This document shows positions 19,767-31,344 of a stretch of 64,000 nt of DNA, one piece after another. A program made the position numbers and the translations under genes. The notes under the pieces are model-generated. The model made no database searches, was not told where the DNA came from, and worked only from the letters and a program-made list of their open reading frames with translations. Positions within the stretch are counted from its first letter, which is position 1; every line of letters starts with the position of its first letter. Location: positions 16,502,001-16,566,000 of the forward strand of contig JALGPY010000007.1 in assembly GCA_023055425.1 (NCBI GenBank), written 5' to 3'. The DNA is from Linanthus parryae (taxonomy: Eukaryota; Streptophyta; Magnoliopsida; Ericales; Polemoniaceae).

Positions 19767-20393
19767 TGTAGATAGTGCTTTCTGAGCTGACAGATCTTGG
19801 CCACGTGGAAACCATCCAGCACACCATATTGTGCTCCACACACACTGGATCACCAGCCGAGCTGATCCATGTGGGGGCTGCGAGACAGAGCCCTCGCATA
19901 CCGCTGCACGGGACTTGTAGGGACTTTGTGGTTTGGAGGCTAGAGTAAGCCCTGTCGCGTGCGAGCCAAGCCCGCACGCGACCTTTAGTAACTGTTTTGA
20001 GAGATTTATGGCACGAGCTCCATAAACCCGGTCAATCCGGTCAAACCCGGTCAACCTCGTAACGAATCCGGTATTCGCGCACCACGTGCTGTAACGGTCC
20101 CTATATACTCGGACGAACGTGCCGTTATGGTTAAGCTAATTAAGCCGCCATCAATGGGCGCATTAACCACACTACAACGGTCACGTTCTCTGCTATATAT
20201 AGGGCGTTACCCTTTCCATACAAAGGAGAACACACTGGCCATACGCGGAAGCTCTGCCAAACATCTGTCTCTCTCTCAGACATTGCTACTGCCTTACTCT
20301 CTCCCTACACACAACCCCACTCTTCCTGTGCGATCCTTGATCCACTACATACGGTGTACACGGAGGTCTCCCCGCCGGAATCTCTTGTGCACA
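19767..20393 (+). repeat. 3' LTR of element A
   Basis: 627 bp, begins TGTAGATAGTG and ends TCTTGTGCACA, preceded by the polypurine tract GCAGAAAGGGGGC. It differs from B's LTRs at many sites. Confidence 0.93.
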
Positions 20394-20398
20394 ACAAG

Positions 20399-20580
20399 CT
20401 ACAATATTCAGACACAACCTACATCCCTTATATAGACATATTGGACCGACTTAGTACCCAAGACATCCCAAAATGACTAGAGAATAGATAAGGAAACAAC
20501 CCAAGAACTGCCAAAGTTTTCCGCCCCCAATTTGTTTCCTAAATCTCGTAGCCGCCTTTGACTTCAAGTCATATTCAACA
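20399..20580 (-). repeat. Partial 3' LTR of copia element D
   Basis: Matches 29884-30080 (the 5' LTR of D) up to the shared end ATTCAACA, then diverges. Element A is inserted in this LTR, so the rest lies before the window. On the minus strand the LTR start (TGTTGAATATGAC) is preceded by a purine-rich run ending GAAGATT, fitting a decayed polypurine tract. Confidence 0.75.
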
Positions 20581-21294
20581 AATCTTCACATTGACTTGAA
20601 TCATCTCAGCAACCCGAACCTGAACTGATGGTTCTCTCCAATAATCAACCCCAAATGTTTCGCATATGTATGCGAAACCATGGCGTCACAAGTTTCTCCA
20701 ACTTCGCAAAGTACCTGGAACGAGTGCCCCCATCGATGCTCCAACTCCCGTCGAGTTTCTGCAATCGAACCCTATCGATGCTCCAAATTCGCTGAGTTCA
20801 TGCGATTCAATCTCATGTTTGTTGTAGCAACTCCCACCGAGCTCCTACAACAAAACCCCAATATGTTGCTCCAATTCCCACCGAATTCCTACAACGTTTT
20901 GCAAAAATTGCTCCAATTCCCACCGAATACCGGCAATATCGGCCCCTTGCGCGCCTCATACGCGCCATGTCCCTCGTCAGAGACTCCCCCATGCCAAATC
21001 CGCCTCCTCTTCAAGAGCACGGATTCCATGCCCCCCAATGGGGCTTAGAGAACTAGATCATCCTCCGAAGTACCCTCCACCTGCAGCCAAATCTGCAAAT
21101 CCTGAGTTCCTCCTTCGTCCGCCAATTTCTCTTTTTTCTTGCGTTTGAACAGGCATCAACGTAGCTTCCCCTGGCTGCCATCAACGTGTCGGGACCCTGA
21201 CTGCCTGAACCCCCATACGCAGCTCTGTGTCGCAATCCCTCTTGCTGAGACTCAAACTCAGTGGTGGTTGTACCAGCACCCCCTTTTTCAGAGG
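20581..21294 (-). mobile_element. Element D interior, 3' part (degenerate copia)
   Basis: Interior of D between its 3' LTR and the insertion site of C. At 20720-20930 it has imperfect repeats of a unit like GGTGGGAATTGGAGCA (minus strand). A minus frame running from about 21294 down to 21053 continues in frame with the gag fragment at 29411-29613 if C is removed, showing that the two parts were joined. No pol domains are seen, so D is deleted or non-autonomous. Confidence 0.6.
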
Positions 21295-21299
21295 CCCAT

Positions 21300-24253
21300 T
21301 GCAACACCCCGCAATCCCCGAACCTTCTGTTCCGGACCGGAAAACCCAGGAGGGCGATGCTAAAGAGTCGGTGACATCGTAAGCATAACATCCTTATATT
21401 ATGTTACTATTAAACATTACAAAATCCTTAAAGTCTTACACACGTCATCACGTACAACTACATTATATTTAACAAGATACTTGTGATAACGTCACTCTCC
21501 GTGAGACTCATACCCGACATCCCCATCGACTCCAGCCTCTAGACCTGCGGTGGGAAGGAAAACAAGAACCGCAGTTTCCTAAAAGTCAGCAATAAAATAC
21601 TGAGTGAGTAACATCCAAGCATGTAAACATGGAAGAGTGTTCAAACGATAATAATTCAGCAAAACACATCGGAAGTAAAAGACGATTGAATAATAGGACA
21701 TTCTCAAACTTTTATCACATTTACAAAGATTCCAGCAAACAGATACTAATCCATGGACCAAGTCAAATTCTGACAGTTTCTCATTTATCACAACAGTCCT
21801 CGTTTCATATTCCGTGTCCAAACCATAAGTTACCATTTTTAGCCATGAGTATCACGGGGAGAATACAACGAATCATATCCCAATTATCCCATCACAAGCT
21901 GCCAAGAACTTAAGTGTCGACACCCTCCTAACAGGGTTCTTGCGCCCAGAAGGAGTGAGTACAAGGAGCGAATCTGGGGCGAATTTCCACCGGGCAAACC
22001 AATAAGGGTCGAGTGGACGAAACCAACAACGACCAAACCAAATTCGTAATAATCCAAAAAACGTTCCCCGTGCAACTCTTTCCACTTTATGTTTTTACGC
22101 ATTATTATTTATCTTGTGAAAACTTCAAAACAGTCATTTAAAAATACAACCAAAACTCAAGTAAAGCATGTATATTGAAAAACACATTTTTGAGACGAGA
22201 AAATAAATTCGTGATATGACACAAAGGAAGCTAGCACGCAAGGCTTGGCATGTATACTCAGCTTAATCTTCAGTAAGTAGCACGTAGGCTCGTAGAAGAA
22301 CAGAAACCCTCCATCTACGAATTCGACACCTACAAATTATATTTTCTAAGTCAAACACAAGGTCAAGCGCCAACCTATACATTCTAACAAACGGCCTACT
22401 AGATTGACGAGATCAACAAGCCCCTTCCGGTTAAAATGTCTCATAAATTTACCCAATAACGATATTCGAACTATACAAAATTACCGAGTTGCACTTATAG
22501 TTTTGAAACGACTTGTCGGGTTATAATATTTCTAAAATGTGGTTTAGTTAGAGAAATTTTCATTAAAAAGGAACATATAGAGTTTAGTGAAATAAGAGAG
22601 TGAACAATTTGATAACTTATATTTATAAAAATATGGTTGAAGAAATAGTGGTTAAAATTATGGAAAATAGCCGATTATTGACAATTACGAATGTTAAACT
22701 TCTAAGAAAAAATATCTCTAAACATTCTTCATAATTTAGAACATTTATTAGCAAGCAAATATCAATATTTACAAGTAGTTGAACTAAACCGAGTTGGAAG
22801 TTAAGTGACAAAACACATTATTTGTTAAGTTTTTAATGAAACATAACTTGTTTAATTTTTAAATCGACGTTTCCGATAATATCCAGAAACCCTGATTACA
22901 TTTCTGAGACGAGAACGAATATTAGTATTTTTATAATATATTTTTAACCCAAAAACAACAATTTTATTTTCGCGTAAAATGACATATTTAAGTAAACGAA
23001 AATTATATCCCCCCAAATTATACTAAAAGACAGCATGCAATCCCACATCTCACATAATAATTTTAGAAAGAGGCAATCAACGCCCCATAACAGGTTTTGA
23101 AATACAAATAAACCCCTCAACTAACCCCAAAATAGTTTCTGAACCTCCAATTTGATCAATCCAAACTGAAATCAAGCAAGCAAGACGTGATTTTGGCTAC
23201 CTAAATCAACTCATGACGAAAATTAGGGACTACCAGAGCCAAGAATCGCTCGAAATGGTCGAGTTTTGGGTCAGTTCGAAGAGCATTGCGTCGTCGCCGA
23301 AGATGGTGCTCGACACCGGCGATGTGGGCCGTTCTGGGTCTGGTTGAGCCCTCTGGTGCCTTGGTCGGACCCCTAGGAGTCTCCCGGGTGATTCAGAACA
23401 GAGTGGGTGGCTTTGGTTGGCGCTGGTGGAGCTTCGTCAGAAAATTCGCCGGAAACAATGGAGGTTTCCCAGCGATCGACGGCGTCTTCTGCAACTGCTG
23501 CTGCAACTACTCTCTCTGCTGCTTCCCTTCTCCTTCTTCTTCCTTTCTGATCGCGAAAAAGAGTGGGTGGGAGGCACACTCTGAGGCCGAGATAAGGACG
23601 GACCTCCTGGTGGTGATCTTCGCTGGAAACGACGGCTCTTTAGGTGGCTGGCTGGTTGTTGTTTCCAGCCACTGCTGCTGCTTCGTGGCAGAGAAAAACA
23701 AAGAGGGAGAGAGAATAGATACACACATAGAGAGTTAAGAGATGAAGGTGAAGGTGGAGGTGGTGGGTTTTGCCGAGGAGAAGCAGGTGGTGGTGATGGT
23801 GGAAATGATGGTGATGATGATGAGGGCTGTTGTGTGAGAAATGAGGAGAAGAAAGGGTGAAATTTATACCAAGTGATGTGTGAAAGCATGTGCTCTCATG
23901 TGCACAAAAGTGAGATGAGGTGATGGTGAAAATGACCATGGCGGTGGAGGAAGAAAAATCTTGGGAAAACTTCTTCAAGAAGATGGGTGAAAGGTTAAGT
24001 TGCTTTGAGAGCACTAGAAAATGATGAGATTGGGTGCAACGGGTGCAAGACAAGTCGCAATGGTCGCACATGCGCTCTCTAATAAAATATAAAGCAACAC
24101 TATGACTATTATTTCTAATACTTTCCTAGAATTATCACCCGAATTTCTTTAACTATAAAACACAATAATTCGCCCCAACACTATTTTCAAATAAAATCAT
24201 ATTCCTATTCCCAATTTACCACTTTACCCCTGACAAATATACGGGGTATTATA
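21300..24253 (-). repeat. 3' LTR of element C
   Basis: About 2954 bp, homologous end to end with 26425-29405. Reading frames inside it (for example around 23286-23889) are low-complexity Ser/Pro/His or Cys stretches and are not supported as genes. Confidence 0.88.
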
Positions 24254-24254
24254 T

Positions 24255-24265
24255 CCTTCCCCTTA
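24255..24265 (-). other. Polypurine tract of element C
   Basis: AAGGGGAAGGA on the minus strand next to the 3' LTR, the expected position for plus-strand priming. Confidence 0.6.
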
Positions 24266-24658
24266 AAGAGAGCTTCACTCCCGAAGCTAAACTCAGACAA
24301 ATAATCAGACAAGCAGATGCGATGTCCACCATAAGGTAATTCACAAACCTCGATTCACGTAACTAACAAGTTATTTCATGTAAGCAAGAAATAGAAACTG
24401 TCATTGTATGTGCACGGAACTATATGCAACACACAATAACGGGTAAAATCGCGGTCTCATCTAATTACCATGAGGCAGGGTCAGGATTAAGCATGGTGTG
24501 GGGTTATTAGGAACGTAATGATACTAAAAGAAGGGTTGCATCCTCTCCTCCTGAGATTGACGTCACCGGAGTTCAAACAAATCCTCCAGGAAACGTTAGG
24601 ATCTTGTACCTGATGGAGTAGGTCATCACTCCAGCGTTGAGGGTATGGAAGAATAAAT

Positions 24659-25956
24659 TTAACCATAGTCAAGTAGTACGAAAGTGGTTTGCTCACAGAT
24701 AAGGAAAGTACCCGTAGAAACTCCATGAGCAGATTTTGCTTTGGTCTGTGCCAGCGCTGCAATTCTTTCCACATCAGAATTATGAGCTCCTGCTTCTCCT
24801 GTTGCACCAGCCCTATTGTTGACGTTCCCCCCGTATTCAACGTTATAATTTCCAACCCTGGGTTGAGCTCTGTTCTGTCCAGCATTGCCAAAGTTGTAGT
24901 TCTGTTGCCTTCCATGGCCATTGCCTCTATTGTTCTGGTGGTTGCGATTCCTGTTCTGTTGATTCCCAAATTGTAGGTTGCGACCGAAGTCATTATGTTG
25001 ACGATTTCTCTGGTAGCTGTTATGTTGTGGCATTTCAAAGTTGCCTCCTAGATACACTTCCTGGTTCCAGGCTACCAGAGATCGGCATTCAAAAGCTCGA
25101 TGTCCCTTCCTACCACAGTTATTGCAGTTAACCGGATTTCCATGCAATCAACTCCACGGTGGTTTTGTTGACACATCTTACAGAATTATCGACGAACTAG
25201 TTGAGTTTCAGGGTTATGCTGGTTGTCTCGGTTTTGATTGTTTCCCCCGCTGCTGGGCTTAAACTTCTTGTTCTGATTGTTTTCCCCTGCATCAGTAGCC
25301 TTGTGTTTCCCGTGAAACTCATATTGTACCTCCTGGACTTGCCACATGTCAGCTGCTCTGTCATATGTCTCATGCAAAGTGTCGTAAGTTATACTACGCA
25401 TGATCGTCTGTAATTGGAAGTGTAGTCCCGAAATGAACTTGTTGATTTTATCCTCCTCATCGGGTACCGTGTGGCCCGCAAATCTTAGGAGCTCGGTGAA
25501 ATTCTTGAAGTAGTCAGTTACTGATACGCTCCCTTGCGTGAGGTTTTTGAAGTCATTGCACTTCCTCCTCTTAACATGGGATGGATAGAACCGCGTCCTA
25601 ATAGCAGTCTTAAGAGCATCCCAGTTGAAACCAGGTCGAGCCAGCAAGACTTCCTGAGAGGTTGTCCACCAATCATCCGCTTAATCCGCCAGATGGATGA
25701 TGGCGCAGTTAATCTTCTCATCGTCAAGGCAATGCACGACCTTAAGCAGCTTCTCGAATTGTCTAATTTAATTCTGCAGTTCAACAGGATCTTCCTTTCC
25801 CCTGAATTGGCGAGGGTTCAGATCCGCTATCTGCTTGGCATAGCTTTTCCTTCCACGCTCCTCCTGACCCACTACTCTATCCAAAATTTGTGCCATCAGC
25901 GCCATGTGCGTGACCATTTGTTCCATTTGTGGTTGGTAGTTTCCTTCAACTGCCAT
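24659..25956 (-). pseudogene. gag of element C with start of protease (broken)
   Basis: The frame starts at the ATG at 25956 with a Gln/Met-rich N-terminus. A gypsy capsid region follows (motifs FYPSHVKRRK and F-x-x-L-x-Q-G near 25600-25540), then an Asn/Gln-rich linker and a C-x2-C-x4-H-x4-C zinc knuckle (CNNCGRKGHRAFEC) near 25120-25080. It ends at a protease-like VLLDYG near 24660 and goes no further. There are in-frame stops near 25768 and 25684 and a frame change near 25160. RT onward is missing. The gag type suggests a chromovirus-like gypsy element; that placement is inference. Confidence 0.75.
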
Positions 25957-26410
25957 TGGTTCACTCTTCCTGGTAGAGTACCGGTCTATCAGTTGTATTG
26001 CTACGTGTATACTTGTTATTTCGTCACTTTTCTTACTACGGTCTCGAGGTCGAACTCATCTCATAGATGCATAGCAATCACATACTACTACCTATTCTAT
26101 GGCATGCAAGTCATTTAAAGCTCATCAACTATTAATTAAGCAAGTACATCATTCACAATCCAAACACACTTTTGCAATTTTATACTCCATCCCCTCTTAA
26201 ATAAATATTACTGCTCAATAATCGTAGAACATCAATTCAGGTAGTCCAAGCATAGCCAAGCAAATCTAAGTATAGAAAGAAGAGGAAGAGGGTAGGTGGA
26301 ATGAACATACTAAAACTTAAGCTACCCATAGCCCAGTCGGCTTTCAAATTTTTATTATCTCGCCCTATGTCCATTTTAGGTTGCCCTACAGGTTTTAAGA
26401 TGAATTGTCT

Positions 26411-26422
26411 GCTCCAATACCA
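26411..26422 (-). other. Primer binding site of element C, degenerate tRNA-iMet type
   Basis: TGGTATTGGAGC on the minus strand, two bases inside the 5' LTR. It differs at two positions from the common plant site TGGTATCAGAGC. Confidence 0.6.
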
Positions 26423-26424
26423 CC

Positions 26425-29405
26425 TGCAACACCCCGCGATCCCCGAGCCTTCTGTTCCGGACCGAAAAACCCAAGAGGGCGATGCTAAAGAGTCAGTGAC
26501 ATCGTAAGCATAACATCCTTATATTATGTTACTATTAAACATTATAAATCCTTAAAGTCTTACACACGTCATCAAGTACAACAACATTATATTTAACAAG
26601 CTACTTGTGACAACGTCACTCTACGTGAGCCTCGTACCCGACATCCCCACAAACTCCAGCCTCTAGACCTGCAGTGGGAAGGAAACAAGAACCGCAGTTT
26701 TCTAAAAGTCAGCAATAAAATACAGAGTGATTAACATCCAAGCATGTAAACATGGAAGAGAGATCAAACGATACTAATTTAGCAAAACACATCGGAAGTA
26801 AAAGACGATTGAATAATATGACATTCTCAAACTGTTATCACATTTTCAAAGATTCCAGCAAACAGATACTAATCCATGGACCAAGTCAAATTCTGACAGT
26901 TTCTCATTTATCACAACAGTCCTCGTTTCATATTCCGTGTCCAAACCAGAAGTTACCATTTTTAGCCATGAGTATCACGGGGAGAATCCAACTAATCATA
27001 TCCCAATTATCCCATCACAAGTTGCCAAGAACTTAAGTGTCGACACCCTCCTAACAGGGTTCTTGCGCCCAGAAGGAGTGAGTACAAGGAGCGAATCCGG
27101 GGCGAATTTCCACCGGGCTAACCAATAAGGTTCGAGTGGACGAATCCAACAACGACCAAACCAAATTCGTAATAATCCAAATAACGTTCCCCGTGCAACT
27201 CTTTCCACTTTATGTTTTTACGAATTATTATTTATCTTGTGACAACTTCAAAACAGTCATTTCTAAATACAACCAAAACTTAAGTAAAGCATGTATATTG
27301 CAAAACACATTTTTGAGACGAGAAAATAAATTCGTGAAATGACACGAAGCAAGCTAGCACGCAAGGCATGACATGTATACTCACATTAATCTTCAGCAAC
27401 TAGCACGTAGGCTCCTAGAAGTACACAAACCATCCGTCTACGAATTCAGCACCTACAAATTATATTTTCTAAGTCAAACACAAGTTCAAGCGCCAACCTA
27501 TACATTCTAACAAACGGCCTACTAGATTGACGAGATCAACAAGCCCCTTCCGATTAGAACGTCTCATAAATTTACCCAATAACGATATTCAAACTATACA
27601 GAATTACCGAGTTGCACTTATAGTTTTGAAACGACTTGTCGGCTTATAATATTTCTAAAAAGTGGTCTAGTTAGAGAAATTTTCATTAAAAAAGAACATA
27701 TAGAGTTTAGCGAAATAAGAGAGTGAAAAATTTGATAACTTATATTTATAAAAATATGGTTGAAGAAATAGTGGTTAAAATTATGGAAAATAGCCGATTA
27801 TTGACAAGTACGAATGTTAAACTTCTAAGAAAAAATATCTCTAAAAATTCTTCATAATTTAGAACATTTATTAGCAAGAAAATATCAGTCTTTACAAGTA
27901 GTTGAACTAAACCGAGTTGGAAGTTAAGTGACAAAACACATTATTTGTTAAGTTTTTAATGAAACATAACTTGTTTAATTTTTAAATCGACGTTTCCGAT
28001 AATATTCCGACACCCTGCATACATTTCTTAGACGAGAACGAATATTAGTATTTTTAGAAAATATTTTTGACCCAAAAACAACAATTTTATTTTCGCATAA
28101 AATGACATATTTAAGTAAACGACAATTATATCCCCCCAAATTATACTAAAAGACAGCATGCAATCCTACCTCTCACATAATACTTTTAGAAAGAGGCAAT
28201 CAACACCCCATAACATGTTTTGAAATACAATTAAACCCCTCAACTAACCCCAAAATAGTTTATGAACATGGCACTTTCAAACCCCCCAAACATGAACCTC
28301 CAATTTGATCAATCCAAATTGAAATCAAGCAAGCAAGACATGATTTTGTCTACATAAATCAACTCACGGCGAAAATTAGGGCATACCGGAGCCAAGAATC
28401 GCTCGAAACGGTCGAGTTTTGGGTCAGGTCGAAGAGCACTGCGTCGTCGCCGAAGATGGTGCTCGACACCGGCGATGTGGGCTGTTGTGGGTCAGGTTGA
28501 GCCCTCTGGTGCCTTGGTCGGACCCCTAGGAGTCGCCCGGGTGATTCAGAACAGAGTGGGTGGCTTTGGTTGGCGTTGGTGGAGCTTCGCCAGAAAATTC
28601 GCCGGAAACAATGGAGGTTCCCGGCAATTGGTGACGTCTTCTGCAACTGCTGCTGCAACTACTCTCTCTGCTGCGTCCCTTCTCCTTCTTCTTCCTTTCT
28701 GATCGCGACAAAGAGGGGGTGGGAGACACAATATGAGGCCGAGATAAGGACGGACCTCCTGGTGGTGATCTTCGACGGAAACGACGACTCTTTGGGTGGG
28801 TGGCTGGTTGTTATTTCCAGCCACTGCTGCTGCTTCGTGGCAGAGAAAAACAGAGATGGAGAGAGAAGAGATAAATACATAGAGAGTTAAGAGATGAAGG
28901 CGAAGGTGGCGGTGGTGGGTTTTGCCGAGGAGAAGGAGGTGGTGGTAATGGTGGAAATGACGCTGATGATGATGAGGGCTGTTGTGTGAGAAATGAGGAG
29001 AAGAAAGGGTGAAATTTATACCAAGTGATGTGTGAAATCATGTGCTCTCATGTGCACAAAAGTGAGATGAGGTGATGGTGAATATGACCATGGCGGTGGA
29101 GGAAGAAAAATCTTGGGAAAACTTCTTCAAGAAGATGGGTGAAAGGTTAAGGTGCTTTGGGAGCACCAGAAAATGATGAGATTGGGTGCAACGGGTGCAA
29201 GACAAGTCGCGGTGGTCGCATACGCGCTCTATAATATAATATAAAGCAACACTACGACTATTATTTCTAATACTTTCCTAGAATTATCACCCGAATTTCT
29301 TTAACTATAAAACACGATAATTCGCCCCAACATTATTTTCAAATAAAATCATTTTCCTCTTCCCAATTTACCACTTTACCCCTGGCAAATATACGGGGTA
29401 TTATA
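26425..29405 (-). repeat. 5' LTR of element C
   Basis: About 2981 bp, homologous to 21300-24253. Followed on the plus strand by CCCAT, the target-site duplication. Confidence 0.88.
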
Positions 29406-29410
29406 CCCAT

Positions 29411-29613
29411 GGCAACCACATATGTTGCTGCTTCAACAAAGCATGTATCCCGATTCGCCACCCGTGGTTGTCTTTCCCTTTGAACTTGTCGAACTTGATC
29501 ATCCCTCGGCCAGTCTTCTGCACAACTCTTAGTCCAGATCTGTAACCCCCGAACGCTTGCTCCACATTGATCGCGAAATTCCTAGCTATGAATTTCACGG
29601 ATTGTGAAACCAT
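29411..29613 (-). pseudogene. gag fragment of copia element D
   Basis: About 68 codons from the ATG at 29613, ending at the insertion of C. The segment KFDKFKGKDNHGWRIGI and the following LLKQQ match the start of Ty1/copia gag (the common form is F-x-G-x-N-F-x-x-W-x-x-x-M). It continues in frame at 21294 after removal of C. It is too short to function. Confidence 0.7.
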
Positions 29614-29743
29614 AACTCTTTAGCTCCACCTTGATTTTGGAACACCGAATCCCAAGCTTTGAACACCCCCTAGATCGCTTAACCTTGCTCTGATAACTGT
29701 TTGTTATGACAAACCCCTGAGAAAACGAGCTCTGATACCATTT

Positions 29744-30080
29744 TGTTATGATCTGGAACGAGCTAGAGAACGATAAAAACGATGAACAAGAACACATCCA
29801 TTTTAACATGGTTCACTAGCATGATTGCTAGCTACGTCCACGGCCCGAAACCCTTGTTTATTGAAACAAACAATACGTATACAAGCCACAATGTTTAGAC
29901 AACCTAGGTCCCTTATATAGACATATAGGACCGACTTAGTGCCCAAGATATCCCAAAGCAACTATAAAAAAGATTAGGAAACAACCCAGAAATTGCCAAA
30001 ATTTGTCGTCCCAATTTGTTTCCTAAATCTCTTAACCACCTTTGACTTTTGCCACCTTTGACTTGAAGTCATATTCAACA
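29744..30080 (-). repeat. 5' LTR of element D
   Basis: Plus-strand ends are TGTTATG and ATTCAACA. The 3' half matches 20399-20580 with substitutions, and one short phrase (CTTTGACTT) is duplicated in this copy only. The primer site lies three bases inside. Confidence 0.85.
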
Positions 30081-30305
30081 GGATTCTTTCTCAACCATTT
30101 TGCTATACAATTTGAATGGTACATGTGCTCACATGGCTTCTCTTGAGCTATCAAACCCACCTCGTACTCAACCAAACATATAGCTTATTTCGAACCCTAG
30201 TATTTCCTCTTTTAAGTTCACCGTCCGCAAGGACTCAATCAACGACTCAGACGCCGCCGCCAAACTGCTTTTGTGACGATTATCTCTGTTGGGAGGAGAT
30301 CTCAT
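30081..30305 (-). pseudogene. RING-H2 gene fragment cut by element D
   Basis: Reads from an ATG at 30305 and resembles the RING gene at 37903-38175: a basic N-terminus (RDNRHKSSLAAASE), LKEEILGFE, then the RING. A one-base deletion near 30195 shifts the frame before the first Cys; after it the expected CEHMYHSNCIAKWLRK is readable. The sequence stops at D's LTR, so the last two zinc-binding Cys are missing here and should lie beyond D, outside the window. Confidence 0.8.
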
Positions 30306-30825
30306 GTATTTCCGCCTACTTGAAGTGCTGCATTATATTTTTCTTTTTTCAATTTGGTTTCGCGCCCGAATTTTGCTACTTAATAATATACGGATGCCGT
30401 CATACGTTACTGGCAGGAAACCTTAAATCCAAAAAGTAAAATTGTAACTCTTGATATAGGACTTCTCAACTCGCTCACTCACGTGTAGCGTCATTCGAGC
30501 CTAACAGGTACACTTTTAACAGCCAAGTAAAAGAAACACGTGTGGTTGAACCAAAAATGTGATGGAATAGAGGATCAAAATTATTGCCGATGTGACAAAT
30601 AGACTATTACAACGAACCTGTACATATTCCTCAAGTAATCAAACTTGAGGATTAAGCAAACAACATAGACTAGAAAACATATAAAAAAATTGAATAAACT
30701 AAGATAAAGTATAACATTCAATAATTGGATATATACAACAATTGGATCGAACATCAAAACTCTAACCTTGCAACTAAGAGAAAGGAAAACAAAAATACTA
30801 ATCAGCAAGTTCATTGCCATTCAAA
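30306..30825. other. Intergenic, RING-gene flank
   Basis: AT-rich sequence. About 30700-30825 is duplicated at 33776-33869 as the 3' flank of the next RING gene. No other feature seen. Confidence 0.5.
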
Positions 30826-31242
30826 TCATGTCTCGGTCATCTGATACCTGCAAAGAGGGCATGTTCTATGCCTGTCGAACCACTTGGTAATACAATCCGA
30901 ATGGTACCTATGTTTACATGGCATCTCCTTAGCCGACGATCCTACCTCGTACTCCCCAAAACATATCGCGCATTCCAACCCTTCATCGGTTATCTTCACC
31001 GCAGGCATTGCCTCAACCAACTCCTTGGAAGTCTTCGCCTGTAGGCTGCGTTTATCAGCAGTGTGCCACAGAATGATGGAATCCAAGAACTCGTATGCCC
31101 AGGACTCCGTGACGGGCTCGTCTATTATAAAGGAATCGTCTGTCAAAAAGTCGTCCATCGAGAACGAGTACTCCTCAACCTCGAGACCGTCTAACAAGGA
31201 TTGGAACATCCCCAGCCTTGGATCTTCTGAAGAGGATGACAT
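30826..31242 (-). CDS. RING-H2 finger protein, putative E3 ubiquitin ligase
   Basis: Intronless, 138 residues. The acidic N-terminus (MSSSSEDP..., many Asp/Glu) leads to a helical KELVEAMPAVKI linker and a C-terminal C3H2C3 RING: C91, C94, C109, H111, H114, C117, C128, C131, with W121 in the E2-contact position. No transmembrane segment or signal peptide. It resembles small soluble RING-H2 ligases such as the MPSR1 group; substrate unknown. A TATAAA lies at 31339-31344 on the same strand, about 95 bp before the ATG. The neighbour at 33870-34268 is a duplicate with shared flanks. All zinc ligands are present, so it is probably functional. Confidence 0.88.
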   Translation of the reverse strand: MSSSSEDPRLGMFQSLLDGLEVEEYSFSMDDFLTDDSFIIDEPVTESWAYEFLDSIILWHTADKRSLQAKTSKELVEAMPAVKITDEGLECAICFGEYEVGSSAKEMPCKHRYHSDCITKWFDRHRTCPLCRYQMTET

Positions 31243-31338
31243 TCTGCTGCTATACTACTTACTGGCCTAAGGAATCAAAATATAGGCGTAATACTAATGC
31301 GTTTTCGAGTGAGAGCGATTAAGGCCAGGCCTCTTAAA

Positions 31339-31344
31339 TTTATA
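31339..31344 (-). promoter_or_regulatory. TATA box of RING gene 30826-31242
   Basis: TATAAA on the minus strand, about 95 bp before the start codon. The duplicate gene has the same motif in the same place (34368-34373). Confidence 0.55.

Larger units (their letters stand above)
17173..20393 (+). mobile_element. Element A (Tat-type Ty3/gypsy), right part
   Basis: Continuation of the element interrupted at 1569. It contains antisense exon 1, antisense leader, polypurine tract (19751-19763) and 3' LTR (19767-20393). The LTR and interior differ from B by scattered substitutions, so A is older than B. The bases after the LTR, ACAAG (20394-20398), should be one copy of its target-site duplication; the other is outside the window. 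Confidence 0.9.
21300..29405 (-). mobile_element. Element C: gag-only Ty3/gypsy element with 2.95-kb LTRs
   Basis: LTRs 21300-24253 (3') and 26425-29405 (5'), with duplication CCCAT at 21295-21299 and 29406-29410. The LTR ends, TGCAACACCCCG and CGGGGTATTATA, are a slightly decayed inverted pair of TGTAATACCCCG. The gag frame, primer site and polypurine tract all read on the minus strand. The interior is only 2.2 kb and lacks RT, RNase H and integrase. The LTRs differ by many substitutions and small indels (for example an extra segment near 28265-28290), so the insertion is old. Confidence 0.9.
29411..30080 (-). mobile_element. Element D (Ty1/copia remnant), 5' part
   Basis: Contains the gag start, a perfect tRNA-iMet primer site TGGTATCAGAGC (29729-29740, minus) and a 337-bp 5' LTR (29744-30080). 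D runs right to left; its 3' end is at 20399-21294. It is inserted in a RING-finger gene whose 5' part begins at 30081. Confidence 0.85.

Noticed and set aside
23286..23889. Open frames on both strands inside the LTR of element C (repeated at 28359-29041)
   Set aside because: Low-complexity Cys, Ser, Pro and His stretches in an LTR. They are not conserved as frames between the two LTRs.
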